From Candidatus Pseudomonas phytovorans (GTDB lineage: Bacteria; Pseudomonadota; Gammaproteobacteria; Pseudomonadales; Pseudomonadaceae), in NCBI GenBank assembly GCA_029202525.1, contig CP119325.1, forward strand, positions 4,562,001 through 4,626,000: a DNA stretch of 64,000 nt, in the 5' to 3' direction. Under the pieces are notes generated by a model, which did no database searches, had not been told where the DNA came from, and saw nothing but the letters and a program-made list of their open reading frames with translations. This document shows positions 43,729 to 51,651 of this stretch, one piece after another (the stretch's first letter is position 1; every line of letters starts with the position of its first letter). The translations under genes were made by a program, and so were the position numbers.

Positions 43729-44877
43729 ATGACCGTGACGCTGTCCCCCCTGCAGATCGACTGCACGTTCGATTCCGGCAACATCCAGGTGCTGGACGCC
43801 AGCAACCCGTCCCATGTGCACCTGGCCATCCGCCCGGACACCCACAGCGGCCACTACCAGTGGTTCCACTTCAAGGTCAGCGGGCTGACGCCGGGGCAGG
43901 TCCATCGCTTCAGCCTCGACAACGCCTCCGGCTCTTCGTACAAGAATGCCTGGAGCGGCTACAACGCCGTGGCCAGTTACGACCAGCAAAGCTGGTTCCG
44001 CGTGCCCAGCCACTTCGACGGCACAGCGCTGTCGTTCGAAGTGAAAGCAGAGCAGGAGCAGATCTGGTTCGCCTACTTCGAGCCTTACCCCCGCGCGCGG
44101 CACAACCAGTTGATCGAACGCGCGCAGCAATTGCCGGGGCTCGCGTTGCTGGCCAGCGGGCGCAGCGTGCAGGGCCGCGACATTCCCCTGCTGCGTGCCG
44201 GTGACGGTGCCGAGGGCAAGCGCAAACTGTGGCTGATTGCCCAGCAACACCCGGGCGAGCACATGGCCGAATGGTTCATGGAGGGCGTGATCGACCGCCT
44301 GCAAGCCAATGACGCAGTGGTCCAGGGCCTGCTGGCCAAGGCCGACCTGTACCTCATCCCCAACATGAACCCCGACGGTGCATTCCTCGGCCACCTGCGC
44401 ACCAACTTCAAGGGCAAGGACCTCAACCGTGCCTGGCAGGACGCCAGCGTCGAACTCACCCCAGAGGTGTTCTTTGCCCAGGCGCAGATGAAGCAGTACG
44501 GCGTGGATGCGTTCATTGACGTGCATGGCGACGAAGAAATTCCGCACGTGTTCACCGCCGCGTGCGAGGGCAACCCGGGTTACACGCCGCGTCTGGCAAA
44601 CCTCGAAGCGCAGTTTCGCAGCACCTTGTGCAGCGTGACCAAGGACTTTCAGACCGTGCATGGCTACACCCGTGACGAACCGGGGCAGGCCAACACCACG
44701 CTGGCCTGCAATGCCGTGGGCATGGCCCATGACTGCCTGTCGCTGACACTGGAGATGCCGTTCAAGGACCATGACGACGCGCCCGACGCGGTAACCGGGT
44801 GGTCGGGGGCACGCTCGAAGGCACTGGCCGGGGCGGTGCTGGATACACTGGCAAAAATGGTGAATGATTTGCGGTAA
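43729..44877 (+). CDS. M14 zinc carboxypeptidase of the cytosolic (CCP-like) type
   Basis: A 382-residue enzyme with no signal peptide, so cytoplasmic. Residues 1-125 form the beta-sandwich N-domain typical of cytosolic carboxypeptidases (WFHFKVSGLTPGQVHRFSLD, FAYFEPYPRARHNQLIERAQ). The peptidase domain has zinc ligands His174 and Glu177 in QQHPGEHMAEWFMEG and His266 in DVHGDEE, substrate-binding NPDGAFLGHLRTNFKGKDLN and the catalytic Glu342 in SLTLEMPFKD. Eukaryotic relatives shorten polyglutamate tails, while the native substrate of bacterial ones is not settled. It is monocistronic, divergent from the AraC-type gene, and followed by a long inverted repeat. Confidence 0.92.
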   Translation: MTVTLSPLQIDCTFDSGNIQVLDASNPSHVHLAIRPDTHSGHYQWFHFKVSGLTPGQVHRFSLDNASGSSYKNAWSGYNAVASYDQQSWFRVPSHFDGTALSFEVKAEQEQIWFAYFEPYPRARHNQLIERAQQLPGLALLASGRSVQGRDIPLLRAGDGAEGKRKLWLIAQQHPGEHMAEWFMEGVIDRLQANDAVVQGLLAKADLYLIPNMNPDGAFLGHLRTNFKGKDLNRAWQDASVELTPEVFFAQAQMKQYGVDAFIDVHGDEEIPHVFTAACEGNPGYTPRLANLEAQFRSTLCSVTKDFQTVHGYTRDEPGQANTTLACNAVGMAHDCLSLTLEMPFKDHDDAPDAVTGWSGARSKALAGAVLDTLAKMVNDLR

Positions 44878-44888
44878 GCCTTGCCTCA

Positions 44889-45021
44889 CGCGGTCCCTGT
44901 AGGAGCGGCCTTGTGTCGCGGTGGGCTGCGTAGCGGCCCCAAGATCGCAAACCCAGCACAGATTGCTGGGGCTGCTGCGCAGCCCATCGCGACACAAGGC
45001 CGCTCCTACAGGGGACCGTGT
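44889..45021. repeat. Long REP-like inverted repeat
   Basis: CGGTCCCTGTAGGAGCGGCC plus TTGTGTCGCG is mirrored by CGCGACACAA plus GGCCGCTCCTACAGGGGACCG, with extra inner pairing GGGCTGCG/CGCAGCCC and a loop around 44945-44970. This is the CTGTAGGAGCGGCC form of the pseudomonad REP element, different from the CTCCCACAGG form seen at 23983 and 58386. It sits between the end of the carboxypeptidase gene and the end of the pilus operon (convergent) and may terminate both. Confidence 0.88.
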
Positions 45022-45043
45022 CAGCGGCAGGAGTGAGGTTCAG

Positions 45044-46012
45044 TCAAAACTGCACATCCAGAATTACACTGTCGGAATAGGTCGCCGCAGGCGGCGTCGC
45101 CTGGTCGGTATAGACCTTGGCGTTGTAGTTGAACACCTGGCTACCCGTGCCTGTGCCCGCGCCGGGGTTTACGTCGGCATCCGTGCTGGAACGCCTGGCA
45201 GCCCCCGATGAACCCCAGCGCACCACCCCTGCACTCTTGAAAATGTCGTAGGCGAGGTAGTTGTTGGCCGACGACTTCATCCGTCGCCGTCCGGCGGACA
45301 CATTCTGCCCGTCATCCAGCCCCACCGTGTAGTTGCTGCCCTTGGTGCACGACACGTTTATGCCTTGGCTTACCGTGCCAAACCCTGCTACCACAGGCGC
45401 ACTGGCAAAGCTGATGTTGGGTGTGGTGATCTGGCAATCATTGGTCACCGTCATGTTCACCGTCAGTTGCTTCACACCCGTGCCTTGGTCAGTCCCGATA
45501 CACAGCCCCCCTATCCCGATTCCTTCACAGTATTTCCAGGTCCACTCGACATTTAGGGTTTCCTGATAGAGCCCCGCTGCAACGTTGGCGTTGATCTGAG
45601 TGCGCATGAAGAGCGGTACTGCCTTGGGCGTGCCGTTAAGCAACCCCAGCAAATCGAGGATACCGGTAGTCCTGAACTCAAAGCCCGTCCCACGCGTGAT
45701 CGGATAGGTGGTGGTGGCGTCGGCATACAGCGTGTAGGGGATGACATCGCCGGTGGGCCCTACCAGGCCGCTGGTGGCCGAGGTGATCTTCACCACGAAA
45801 GAGTCGGTACTGCTGAGCACACTGAGCACCGAACCGTTGCACTGCAAACCTGAGTTGGCACTGGACGCCGTCTGCACCGTGGAACGTACCTGGGTCGAGT
45901 TGAGCGAGCCGAACGCAGCTGCCGAAGTCGCAACTGACGTGCATTTGGCCCAGGCCGGGCCGGCACCCAGCAGCAAGGCACACGCCCCCACCCCACCCCA
46001 CCAGGCCTTCAT
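45044..46012 (-). CDS. csuE: CsuE-like tip adhesin (two spore coat U domains)
   Basis: A 322-residue secreted protein, last gene of the pilus operon. The ATG at 46012 overlaps the usher stop (ATGA). Signal peptide: MKAWWGGVGACALLLGAGPA, cleaved after WA. Two spore-coat-U-like domains follow: the first from KCTSVATSAAAFGSLNS, the second from QITTPNISFASAPVVAGFGT to the terminal strand YSDSVILDVQF. The two-domain size fits the tip adhesin CsuE, whose N-terminal domain binds hydrophobic surfaces, while the C-terminal pilin domain is completed by the neighbouring subunit. The aromatic and hydrophobic loops expected at the tip are present (TWKYCEGIGIGGLC), but binding cannot be judged from sequence alone. 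Confidence 0.85.
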   Translation of the reverse strand: MKAWWGGVGACALLLGAGPAWAKCTSVATSAAAFGSLNSTQVRSTVQTASSANSGLQCNGSVLSVLSSTDSFVVKITSATSGLVGPTGDVIPYTLYADATTTYPITRGTGFEFRTTGILDLLGLLNGTPKAVPLFMRTQINANVAAGLYQETLNVEWTWKYCEGIGIGGLCIGTDQGTGVKQLTVNMTVTNDCQITTPNISFASAPVVAGFGTVSQGINVSCTKGSNYTVGLDDGQNVSAGRRRMKSSANNYLAYDIFKSAGVVRWGSSGAARRSSTDADVNPGAGTGTGSQVFNYNAKVYTDQATPPAATYSDSVILDVQF

Positions 46013-48402
46013 TTGCACACCAAGGGGCCGACCAACGGGATCGAGCCTTGGGCTTCAGGCAAATCGAACGCCACCTCACAATGCCCACCCTCTTCCAGCT
46101 CCACCTGCAAGCGGTTGTGTGCGGTCAGGTTCTCCAGATACACCAGGCCATCCCAACCCACCACTGCCTGGCCGCCGCTTTGTTCATGGGTGACGCGGCT
46201 GCCCAGCTTGAGCACTTGCTGGTTGGCATCCACCAGTTCGATGCTGGCCGCCATTACCCGTTTGAGCGCAAACTCCAGCAAGTAGCCGCTACCCCGGCGC
46301 ACGGCCACACGCTGCTCCACTTGGGCGGCGAGGATGTCGGGCGGTAGGTCCATGGGGTCGATCTCGTACTTGCCGCGGTAGTAACCACTGCTGTACGGCA
46401 CCAGCAGGTGGCCACCGGCATCGGTGCGACCGACATCCTGGTTTTCATAGCGTACCGGCACATTGGCGTAACCACCGGTGCTGACCACCACGAAGGCATC
46501 GTCGATGCGGTTGGCGGCAAACAGCCCGGCATCCATCCACACCAACGAGCCACTGGCGTCGGCCCAGCGGGTCATCTGGCCGCTGCTGCCATACACCCCG
46601 GCCTGCAACTGCACCGACTGCAGGCGCCAAGTGGCGTCGGCCTGGCGATAGGCGTCGCGGTCACTGCCTGCGGCATAACCCAGGTTGTAACCAACGCCGC
46701 CACCGACCGGCACTGCGCGGCTGTAGTTGACCCTTTGCAGGCTCTCGCCTTCCTTGCTGCGCTCCATGCCCAGGGCCAGGGTGCCGTGCAGGTCGAACGG
46801 GATCACCAGTTGCGCCTGCACCGCCCACTGGCTGTCACCCACTTCGCGATTGGCCGACAGGTACACGCTGCTGCTACCCCATAACGGCCTGCTGTAGCTC
46901 AGGTTGATCAGCCGGGTACGCGTGCCATCACCTGCACGCACGTCGAAGTATCCGGCGCCGATGCTGCCGTACTCGTTCAGGTTGAGGCTGAGGGTGACCT
47001 GTTCGCTGCTTTTGCTCAGTTGCATGTCCGGGGCGTCGACCCGGGTCAGGTCGGCATAGTCGCCATGGCGTTGCAGGCGCTGGTAACTGAAGCCGATGCG
47101 CTGGCTGTTGTACTGGTAACCCAGGGCGACCTGGTGGCCCTTGTCGCCGTCGAACCGGCTTTGCGCCAGGGCAGCGTTGAGCACGCCGAAGTTGCCCAGG
47201 CGCATGTTGCCGCCCACACCGCCAAGCACCAGCGATTCGGCGGTTTCGGCGTGGGTTTCCAGGGTGAAGATGTCGCTGAGGCCATAGCGCAGGCTGCCCG
47301 AGGCAACACCTGGCCCGTAGCTGAAGTCGCGCACGCCGTAATCACGGCGCAAGCTACCGGCGGCCACCGAATAGTCCGATAAACCCTTCTGCAGCAGGCT
47401 GCTGGTGACATAGAACGGCAAGGTGGTCGAGACCTGCCGGCCAAGGGCATCAGTGGTGACCACCACCGCCTCCCCGGCACCGTTGATGAACGGCACGTTG
47501 GTCAAGGTATACGGCCCTGGCTGCAGCTCAGTGGTGCTGGACTTGAACCCGTTGATGAACAGGTCGAGCGACGTCGGCACCGCTGCTTCGCCTGCGAACG
47601 CCGGCAACGGGTAAGTGACCAGATCGGGGCGCGCAGCGAAGTCGCGTGACAGTTGCACGCCGCCCACCCGCACCGAACTGCTCCAGGGCAAAGCACCGGT
47701 CACGAAGTCACCGGCTTCGTAAGTCAGCAGGCGCTGTTCATCGGTGAAGCGCCAGGTGGTGTCGTAACGCATGAAACCTTGGCGCGTATCGTCCGCTTGT
47801 GCGCCATTGAATGACTGGCGCCATTGCCCGGTACTGGAGAAAGTGCCCCAGCTGTCGAACAGGCGCAGCTCGTTCCAGGCTGCCAGGTAGGTGCCGGCTT
47901 CATCGGTGTCGTTGAGATACAGATCGTAGTTGAACAAGGCACCAAAACTGCTGCGTGCATCGCTGGCCGGGTACAGGTTGCGATCCCCCACCTGCTGGTC
48001 TGGTAACCAGCCCGGCGGCACCTGCAGCAGCAGGCGCTGGTTCTGGCTGTCGTAGTCGGTGTGCAGCCCCGCGATGCTTTCCAGGGCCACCTCGCCTTGC
48101 GGGTCGCCGGGCAACGAGATGCCGGCTGCCCGCAATACTTCACTGCCCAGGTACAACTGCCCGGCCCGCTGCTGCACCGGCACCAGTTCAGCCCTGGGCA
48201 TCTGGTTCACCACCAGGTCGAGGTACAGGGTGGCGTCGGCGATGGCGGACATCTCCGTGGGCGGCGGGGGCAGGTCGTCGGCCAGCGCCAGCCCGGGGCT
48301 GAGCATGGCCAGCACCAGGCACCAGCGGCGCGTCGTCGCCGAGAGCCATTTCACACACGGTTTCCAACCATTGCCGGGTCCTCCCTGGCCCCTGCACTGC
48401 AT
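46009..48402 (-). CDS. csuD: CsuD-like outer-membrane usher
   Basis: A 797-residue usher if the ATG at 48402 is used; a GTG at 48354 would give the more normal signal peptide KWLSATTRRWCLVLAMLSPG (cleaved after LALA) and I consider it equally likely. The N-terminal domain (LYLDLVVNQMPRAELVPVQQ) is followed by a 24-stranded barrel with the plug (TSLDLFINGFKSSTTELQPG), recognisable as SSSVRVGGVQLSRDFAARPD and DYSVAAGSLRRDYGVRDFSY, and C-terminal domains ending HCEVAFDLPEAQGSIPLVGP. The usher accepts chaperone-pilin complexes and secretes the fibre. It overlaps the adhesin gene by four bases and starts 12 bases after the chaperone stop. Confidence 0.88.
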   Translation of the reverse strand: MQCRGQGGPGNGWKPCVKWLSATTRRWCLVLAMLSPGLALADDLPPPPTEMSAIADATLYLDLVVNQMPRAELVPVQQRAGQLYLGSEVLRAAGISLPGDPQGEVALESIAGLHTDYDSQNQRLLLQVPPGWLPDQQVGDRNLYPASDARSSFGALFNYDLYLNDTDEAGTYLAAWNELRLFDSWGTFSSTGQWRQSFNGAQADDTRQGFMRYDTTWRFTDEQRLLTYEAGDFVTGALPWSSSVRVGGVQLSRDFAARPDLVTYPLPAFAGEAAVPTSLDLFINGFKSSTTELQPGPYTLTNVPFINGAGEAVVVTTDALGRQVSTTLPFYVTSSLLQKGLSDYSVAAGSLRRDYGVRDFSYGPGVASGSLRYGLSDIFTLETHAETAESLVLGGVGGNMRLGNFGVLNAALAQSRFDGDKGHQVALGYQYNSQRIGFSYQRLQRHGDYADLTRVDAPDMQLSKSSEQVTLSLNLNEYGSIGAGYFDVRAGDGTRTRLINLSYSRPLWGSSSVYLSANREVGDSQWAVQAQLVIPFDLHGTLALGMERSKEGESLQRVNYSRAVPVGGGVGYNLGYAAGSDRDAYRQADATWRLQSVQLQAGVYGSSGQMTRWADASGSLVWMDAGLFAANRIDDAFVVVSTGGYANVPVRYENQDVGRTDAGGHLLVPYSSGYYRGKYEIDPMDLPPDILAAQVEQRVAVRRGSGYLLEFALKRVMAASIELVDANQQVLKLGSRVTHEQSGGQAVVGWDGLVYLENLTAHNRLQVELEEGGHCEVAFDLPEAQGSIPLVGPLVCK

Positions 48403-48414
48403 TCAGTATTTGGC

Positions 48415-49191
48415 TCATTGGCCCTGGCGGATGGCGTCCGCCGCGCTCTGGCCATTGACCCTGCCCTTCAACACGCTGCCGCTGGTGGACGCCACGGGAG
48501 CAGGCCAGCGCATGCTGGCACCTGGTAGCACATAGCCCAGCAGGCCCTCAGCCAGTGGCTTGCTCTGGCTGCCTTGCTGCACCACCACATCGGTCAGCCT
48601 TGCATGCACCGGCCCGGTGTTGCGCAGTTCAACGTAGGGCTTGCCTTGCACCGTTACCGGCCGCCAGCTGAGCTGCGGCTTGCCCACACCTTCGGCATTG
48701 CGTTTGCCCTCAGGGTCGGCCTTGCCCCACAGCCCTTCGCCATAGACGAACAGCGGCACCGAATAACGCATCTGCAAACGGATGGCCGCAGTCGTGCCGG
48801 GCTCGGCATTTTCAACCGGAATGGCGGGCGGGATCTCGTCAATGATGATGCGGTAGGCCTGTTCCTGGCCGGCAGGTGAAGAGCCGGTCCGGGTCAGGCG
48901 GATCAACTGCTTCTGCCCGGGGGCAATGTTGGCGACCGGCGGGCTGCCGATGATCTCGCGCTGCGCCTGGAACTGTTCCTGGTAATCACCCTGGCGCCAG
49001 GCGAATACCCGTACTTGCAGGTTGGCCGGTGCAGTGCCACGGTTTTCCAGCCACAGCGCACCAGCCTTCTGGTCGGCCTCCAGCACCGGGTCGATGGGCC
49101 AGATCAGCACCGAGGTGGCCGCCCCGGCCGGCAGGCTTGCCAGCCACAACAATCCGATCAATCCACGCGCCCACTTCGCGCCTGCCCGCAT
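48415..49191 (-). CDS. csuC: CsuC-like periplasmic pilus chaperone
   Basis: A 258-residue chaperone with AAGGAG seven bases before the ATG at 49191, which decides the start. Signal peptide: RAGAKWARGLIGLLWLASLP, cleaved after AGA. The two immunoglobulin-like domains show VLIWPIDPVLEADQKAGALW, LQVRVFAWRQGDYQEQFQAQ, ANIAPGQKQLIRLTR and AYRIIIDEIPP (the conserved strand pattern of pilus chaperones), then LQMRYSVPLFVYGEGLWG. It completes the fold of each pilin by donating a strand and keeps it ready for the usher. Its gene lies between the last pilin gene (40 bp away) and the usher gene. Confidence 0.88.
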   Translation of the reverse strand: MRAGAKWARGLIGLLWLASLPAGAATSVLIWPIDPVLEADQKAGALWLENRGTAPANLQVRVFAWRQGDYQEQFQAQREIIGSPPVANIAPGQKQLIRLTRTGSSPAGQEQAYRIIIDEIPPAIPVENAEPGTTAAIRLQMRYSVPLFVYGEGLWGKADPEGKRNAEGVGKPQLSWRPVTVQGKPYVELRNTGPVHARLTDVVVQQGSQSKPLAEGLLGYVLPGASMRWPAPVASTSGSVLKGRVNGQSAADAIRQGQ

Positions 49192-49231
49192 GCAGCTCTC
49201 CTTAGACACTTGTCGGTGGTGATGCTGGCAT

Positions 49232-49735
49232 TTACCAGGTCACCGTCACTTGCACCACGTCGGTGTAGGTCCCTGCCGGCAGCACGCCGGTCAGCTGGAC
49301 CCGCCCGTACACCGGCAGCTTGATCGCCGTCGGGTCGGAATAGCTCACGGCCACGCTCTGGCCGATTCCCAGGCTCTGGCTGTAGGCCGCGTCCCGGTAC
49401 AACTGGTAAGCCAGCACTTGCGTGCCGCTGTTACGTTTCAGGTTGCGTGTGCCACTGGCACTGTTCTGCCCGCCATCCAGGCTCATGCTCATGGCCACGC
49501 CCGGCGTGCACTGGAAGGTCACTGTAGTGCCGCCCAGCGAGGTGCTGAGCAACCCGTTGGACAGCGCCGACTGCGTGCCATAATCGAGCGTGCCGTAGCT
49601 GGTGACACCACCCACCACCAGGCACCCGGCAACAACCTGCGCCGTGACCGTGAAGGTACTGCTGGTCACCGCCCCCAGCGGGGCAGCCAACAGCATGCCG
49701 ACTCCGCTCAGGCCACCTGCCAGCCAGCCGCGCAT
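49232..49735 (-). CDS. Spore coat U-domain pilin (fourth subunit)
   Basis: A 167-residue secreted pilin with signal peptide RGWLAGGLSGVGMLLAAPLG and a mature start around AVTSSTFTVTAQ. The spore coat U fold is visible in AGCLVVGGVTSYGTLDYGTQ, FQCTPGVAMSMSLDGGQNSA, VLAYQLYRDAAYSQSLGIGQ and the end strand YTDVVQVTVTW; two cysteines should form the family disulfide. By position just before the chaperone gene it corresponds to a minor (CsuB-like) subunit. It starts three bases after the stop of the preceding pilin gene. Confidence 0.85.
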   Translation of the reverse strand: MRGWLAGGLSGVGMLLAAPLGAVTSSTFTVTAQVVAGCLVVGGVTSYGTLDYGTQSALSNGLLSTSLGGTTVTFQCTPGVAMSMSLDGGQNSASGTRNLKRNSGTQVLAYQLYRDAAYSQSLGIGQSVAVSYSDPTAIKLPVYGRVQLTGVLPAGTYTDVVQVTVTW

Positions 49736-49738
49736 GGT

Positions 49739-50272
49739 TCAGAACGACAGCTCGACCGAGATCGTGTCGCTGTAGACCCCTGCGGGCAGGCCCGCCTTGC
49801 CCACGGCCTTGCCGTAAAGGTTGACGGTCTGGGCCACGCCAGTACTGGTCGGCAGGGTGATGGTGCCGTCGATGGCCAGCAACGTCGTACGCCCGGTGTC
49901 GGTGAACAGGTCATACGGCACAAAATTGCCGGAACCATCGGCCAGCGCACGCGTGCCACCGCTCGACTGGCCGTCATGCAGGCCCGCGCGTACTTTGATC
50001 GCCGGCACCGTACCCGCCGAGCACAGGATGCTCATGGCACCACTACCGCCCCCCAGCACCTGGGCATTGGCGGTAACGAACAAGGCATCCTGGGTACCGA
50101 AGTTCAAGGCACCGAAGTTGAGCCCCGAGGTGCCCGAACTACCATTTACCTGGCACGCTGCAATCAGCGTCAGGGTCGAGCTTATGCTGCCGGTCACCGT
50201 GGCCGCCTGAGCCGGGGAAGCCAAGGCCAGGCCCAGGCCTGCGAGCATGCAACATGAAAGGTTCGTTCGCAT
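49739..50272 (-). CDS. Spore coat U-domain pilin, probable major subunit (CsuA/B-like)
   Basis: A 177-residue pilin. Signal peptide: RTNLSCCMLAGLGLALASPA, cleaved after AQA; the mature start is ATVTGSISSTLTLIAACQVN. Family blocks follow: SGLNFGALNFGTQDALFV, MSILCSAGTVPAIKVRAGLH, VPYDLFTDTGRTTLLAIDG and the end YSDTISVELSF. The regular, glycine- and threonine-rich mature sequence and the TLTLIAACQVNG start look most like the major subunit of archaic (Csu) pili; that assignment is inference. The N-terminal strand of each subunit fills the groove of the next one. Start spacing to the previous gene is 18 bp. Confidence 0.83.
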   Translation of the reverse strand: MRTNLSCCMLAGLGLALASPAQAATVTGSISSTLTLIAACQVNGSSGTSGLNFGALNFGTQDALFVTANAQVLGGGSGAMSILCSAGTVPAIKVRAGLHDGQSSGGTRALADGSGNFVPYDLFTDTGRTTLLAIDGTITLPTSTGVAQTVNLYGKAVGKAGLPAGVYSDTISVELSF

Positions 50273-50290
50273 CGGAGTCTCCTTGCGTGG

Positions 50291-50827
50291 TTACCAGTCC
50301 AGGGTCACTCTGAGGGTGTCGCGGTAAAGCCCGGCCGGCAGTGCGCGCGGTTGCGCCACTACCACACCGTAAATGGGGATCGGAACTTGCTGGCTGCTGT
50401 TGATGGTGAAAGCACGCGCCTGGCCAATGGCGTAGCGGCTGTTGCCGCCCGGGTCGACCGCCAGTTGATACGGGATAAGTTCGCGACCGTTGCTTAGCCG
50501 GCGCACGCCGTCGTCGCCATTCAGGCCGCCATTGATCCGCACGTTGAAGGCGCGTACTTCGGGCGTGCAACTGATCTGCAGGCTGCCCTCGGCACCGGCC
50601 TCGTCAACCCGGCTGCGCAGCGGCTGGTCCCAGTTCGGGCCACGCTCGCCGAAGTCCAGTACACCCGGGTTGCCCAGCACGGCTGGCTGCGTGTCGTTGC
50701 TGCTGATCTGGCAAGCGGCGCTGATCACCAGCCGCGCCTGTATGAAACCGGTGGTGCTGCCATGCACCGCACCACCGGGCACCAGCAGCGGGCCCAAGGT
50801 AAGCAACAGGATCGAAGTGCGGTTCAT
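50291..50827 (-). CDS. Spore coat U-domain pilin (second subunit)
   Basis: A 178-residue pilin with signal peptide NRTSILLLTLGPLLVPGGAV and mature start around STTGFIQARLVISAACQISS. It shows VLGNPGVLDFGERGPNWDQP, LQISCTPEVRAFNVRINGGL, LIPYQLAVDPGGNSRYAIG and the end strand YRDTLRVTLDW. It belongs to the same family as its three neighbours but is divergent, fitting a minor subunit or adaptor. Gaps to the neighbouring pilin genes are 18 and 30 bp, consistent with one operon. Confidence 0.83.
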   Translation of the reverse strand: MNRTSILLLTLGPLLVPGGAVHGSTTGFIQARLVISAACQISSNDTQPAVLGNPGVLDFGERGPNWDQPLRSRVDEAGAEGSLQISCTPEVRAFNVRINGGLNGDDGVRRLSNGRELIPYQLAVDPGGNSRYAIGQARAFTINSSQQVPIPIYGVVVAQPRALPAGLYRDTLRVTLDW

Positions 50828-50857
50828 GGCGTCGCGTCCTTGTGCATGTTGGCGTCC

Positions 50858-51385
50858 CTACCAGGTGACCGTGATTTTGAGCAGGTCCGCGTAAGCCCCT
50901 GTATTCGGTACCCAGGCCAGTTTGTCGATGCGTGCGTACAACGGCAGCTCGACCGAGCCGCTGCTCGGCACCCTCGCCGACTGGGCGACCCCCACAGCCA
51001 GTGGCTCACGCCAGGCAGCGTCGCGATACAGGCGATAAGGAATGGGCCGAGCCGAGCGGTCATCGCTGGCCAGGTAACGGAGCTCGCCGACACCACCATG
51101 CTGGCCGCCATCGACGCGCACCTGATAGGGGGTGTCCGGGTTGCATTCCAGGCGCGGTGGGCGCTGGCTCAGCAGTACGCCGCTCAGCGGCGCATCAGGG
51201 CCGTCCAGGCGCGCCGTCGCGCCCAGGTCAATCTGCCCCAGGGCATGGGCTCCCGCGTCGCGTGTCTGGTTGACCAGCATGCAGCCACGCTGCACCAGCA
51301 CCCGCACTTCCACGAGAAAATCCGCTGCCACGGTACTGCCGCTGAACAACAAGCCCAACAGCACGGCCACCAAGCGCTCCGTCAC
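50858..51385 (-). CDS. Spore coat U-domain pilin (first gene of the operon)
   Basis: A 175-residue pilin. The GTG at 51385 is chosen because it is preceded by AAGGA at good spacing and gives a signal peptide (TERLVAVLLGLLFSGSTVAA); the frame is open further upstream but without a signal. The mature part starts DFLVEVRVLVQRGCMLVNQT and shows RLDGPDAPLSGVLLSQRPPR, the cysteine of RLECNPDTPYQ, PIPYRLYRDAAWREPLAVG and the end YADLLKITVTW. As first gene of the seven-gene unit it should lie nearest the promoter, within the 266-bp gap shared with the divergent phytochrome gene. Confidence 0.8.
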   Translation of the reverse strand: MTERLVAVLLGLLFSGSTVAADFLVEVRVLVQRGCMLVNQTRDAGAHALGQIDLGATARLDGPDAPLSGVLLSQRPPRLECNPDTPYQVRVDGGQHGGVGELRYLASDDRSARPIPYRLYRDAAWREPLAVGVAQSARVPSSGSVELPLYARIDKLAWVPNTGAYADLLKITVTW

Positions 51386-51651
51386 CTCGTTATCCTTGTC
51401 GAAACGTCTGAACTGAGCGTAGCAGCGGGTCAGCGCGACGCTGGTGGCATCAAGCCATTTTTTTGTATTAGCAACAAAGCGATAGCGCCCCTTCAAAAAA
51501 AGCCGCAACGACGCAGAACCCCAGGCCATCTCCGTGCCTCCAATGGCCGAGAGCCGGTAAAAGTACCTGGTTTCTGTTAGGGTGAATCACACTCATCCTG
51601 CGCCAGGCAGCTATGCCATACATGGAAGGACATGACAGGAGCGTTTCATTG

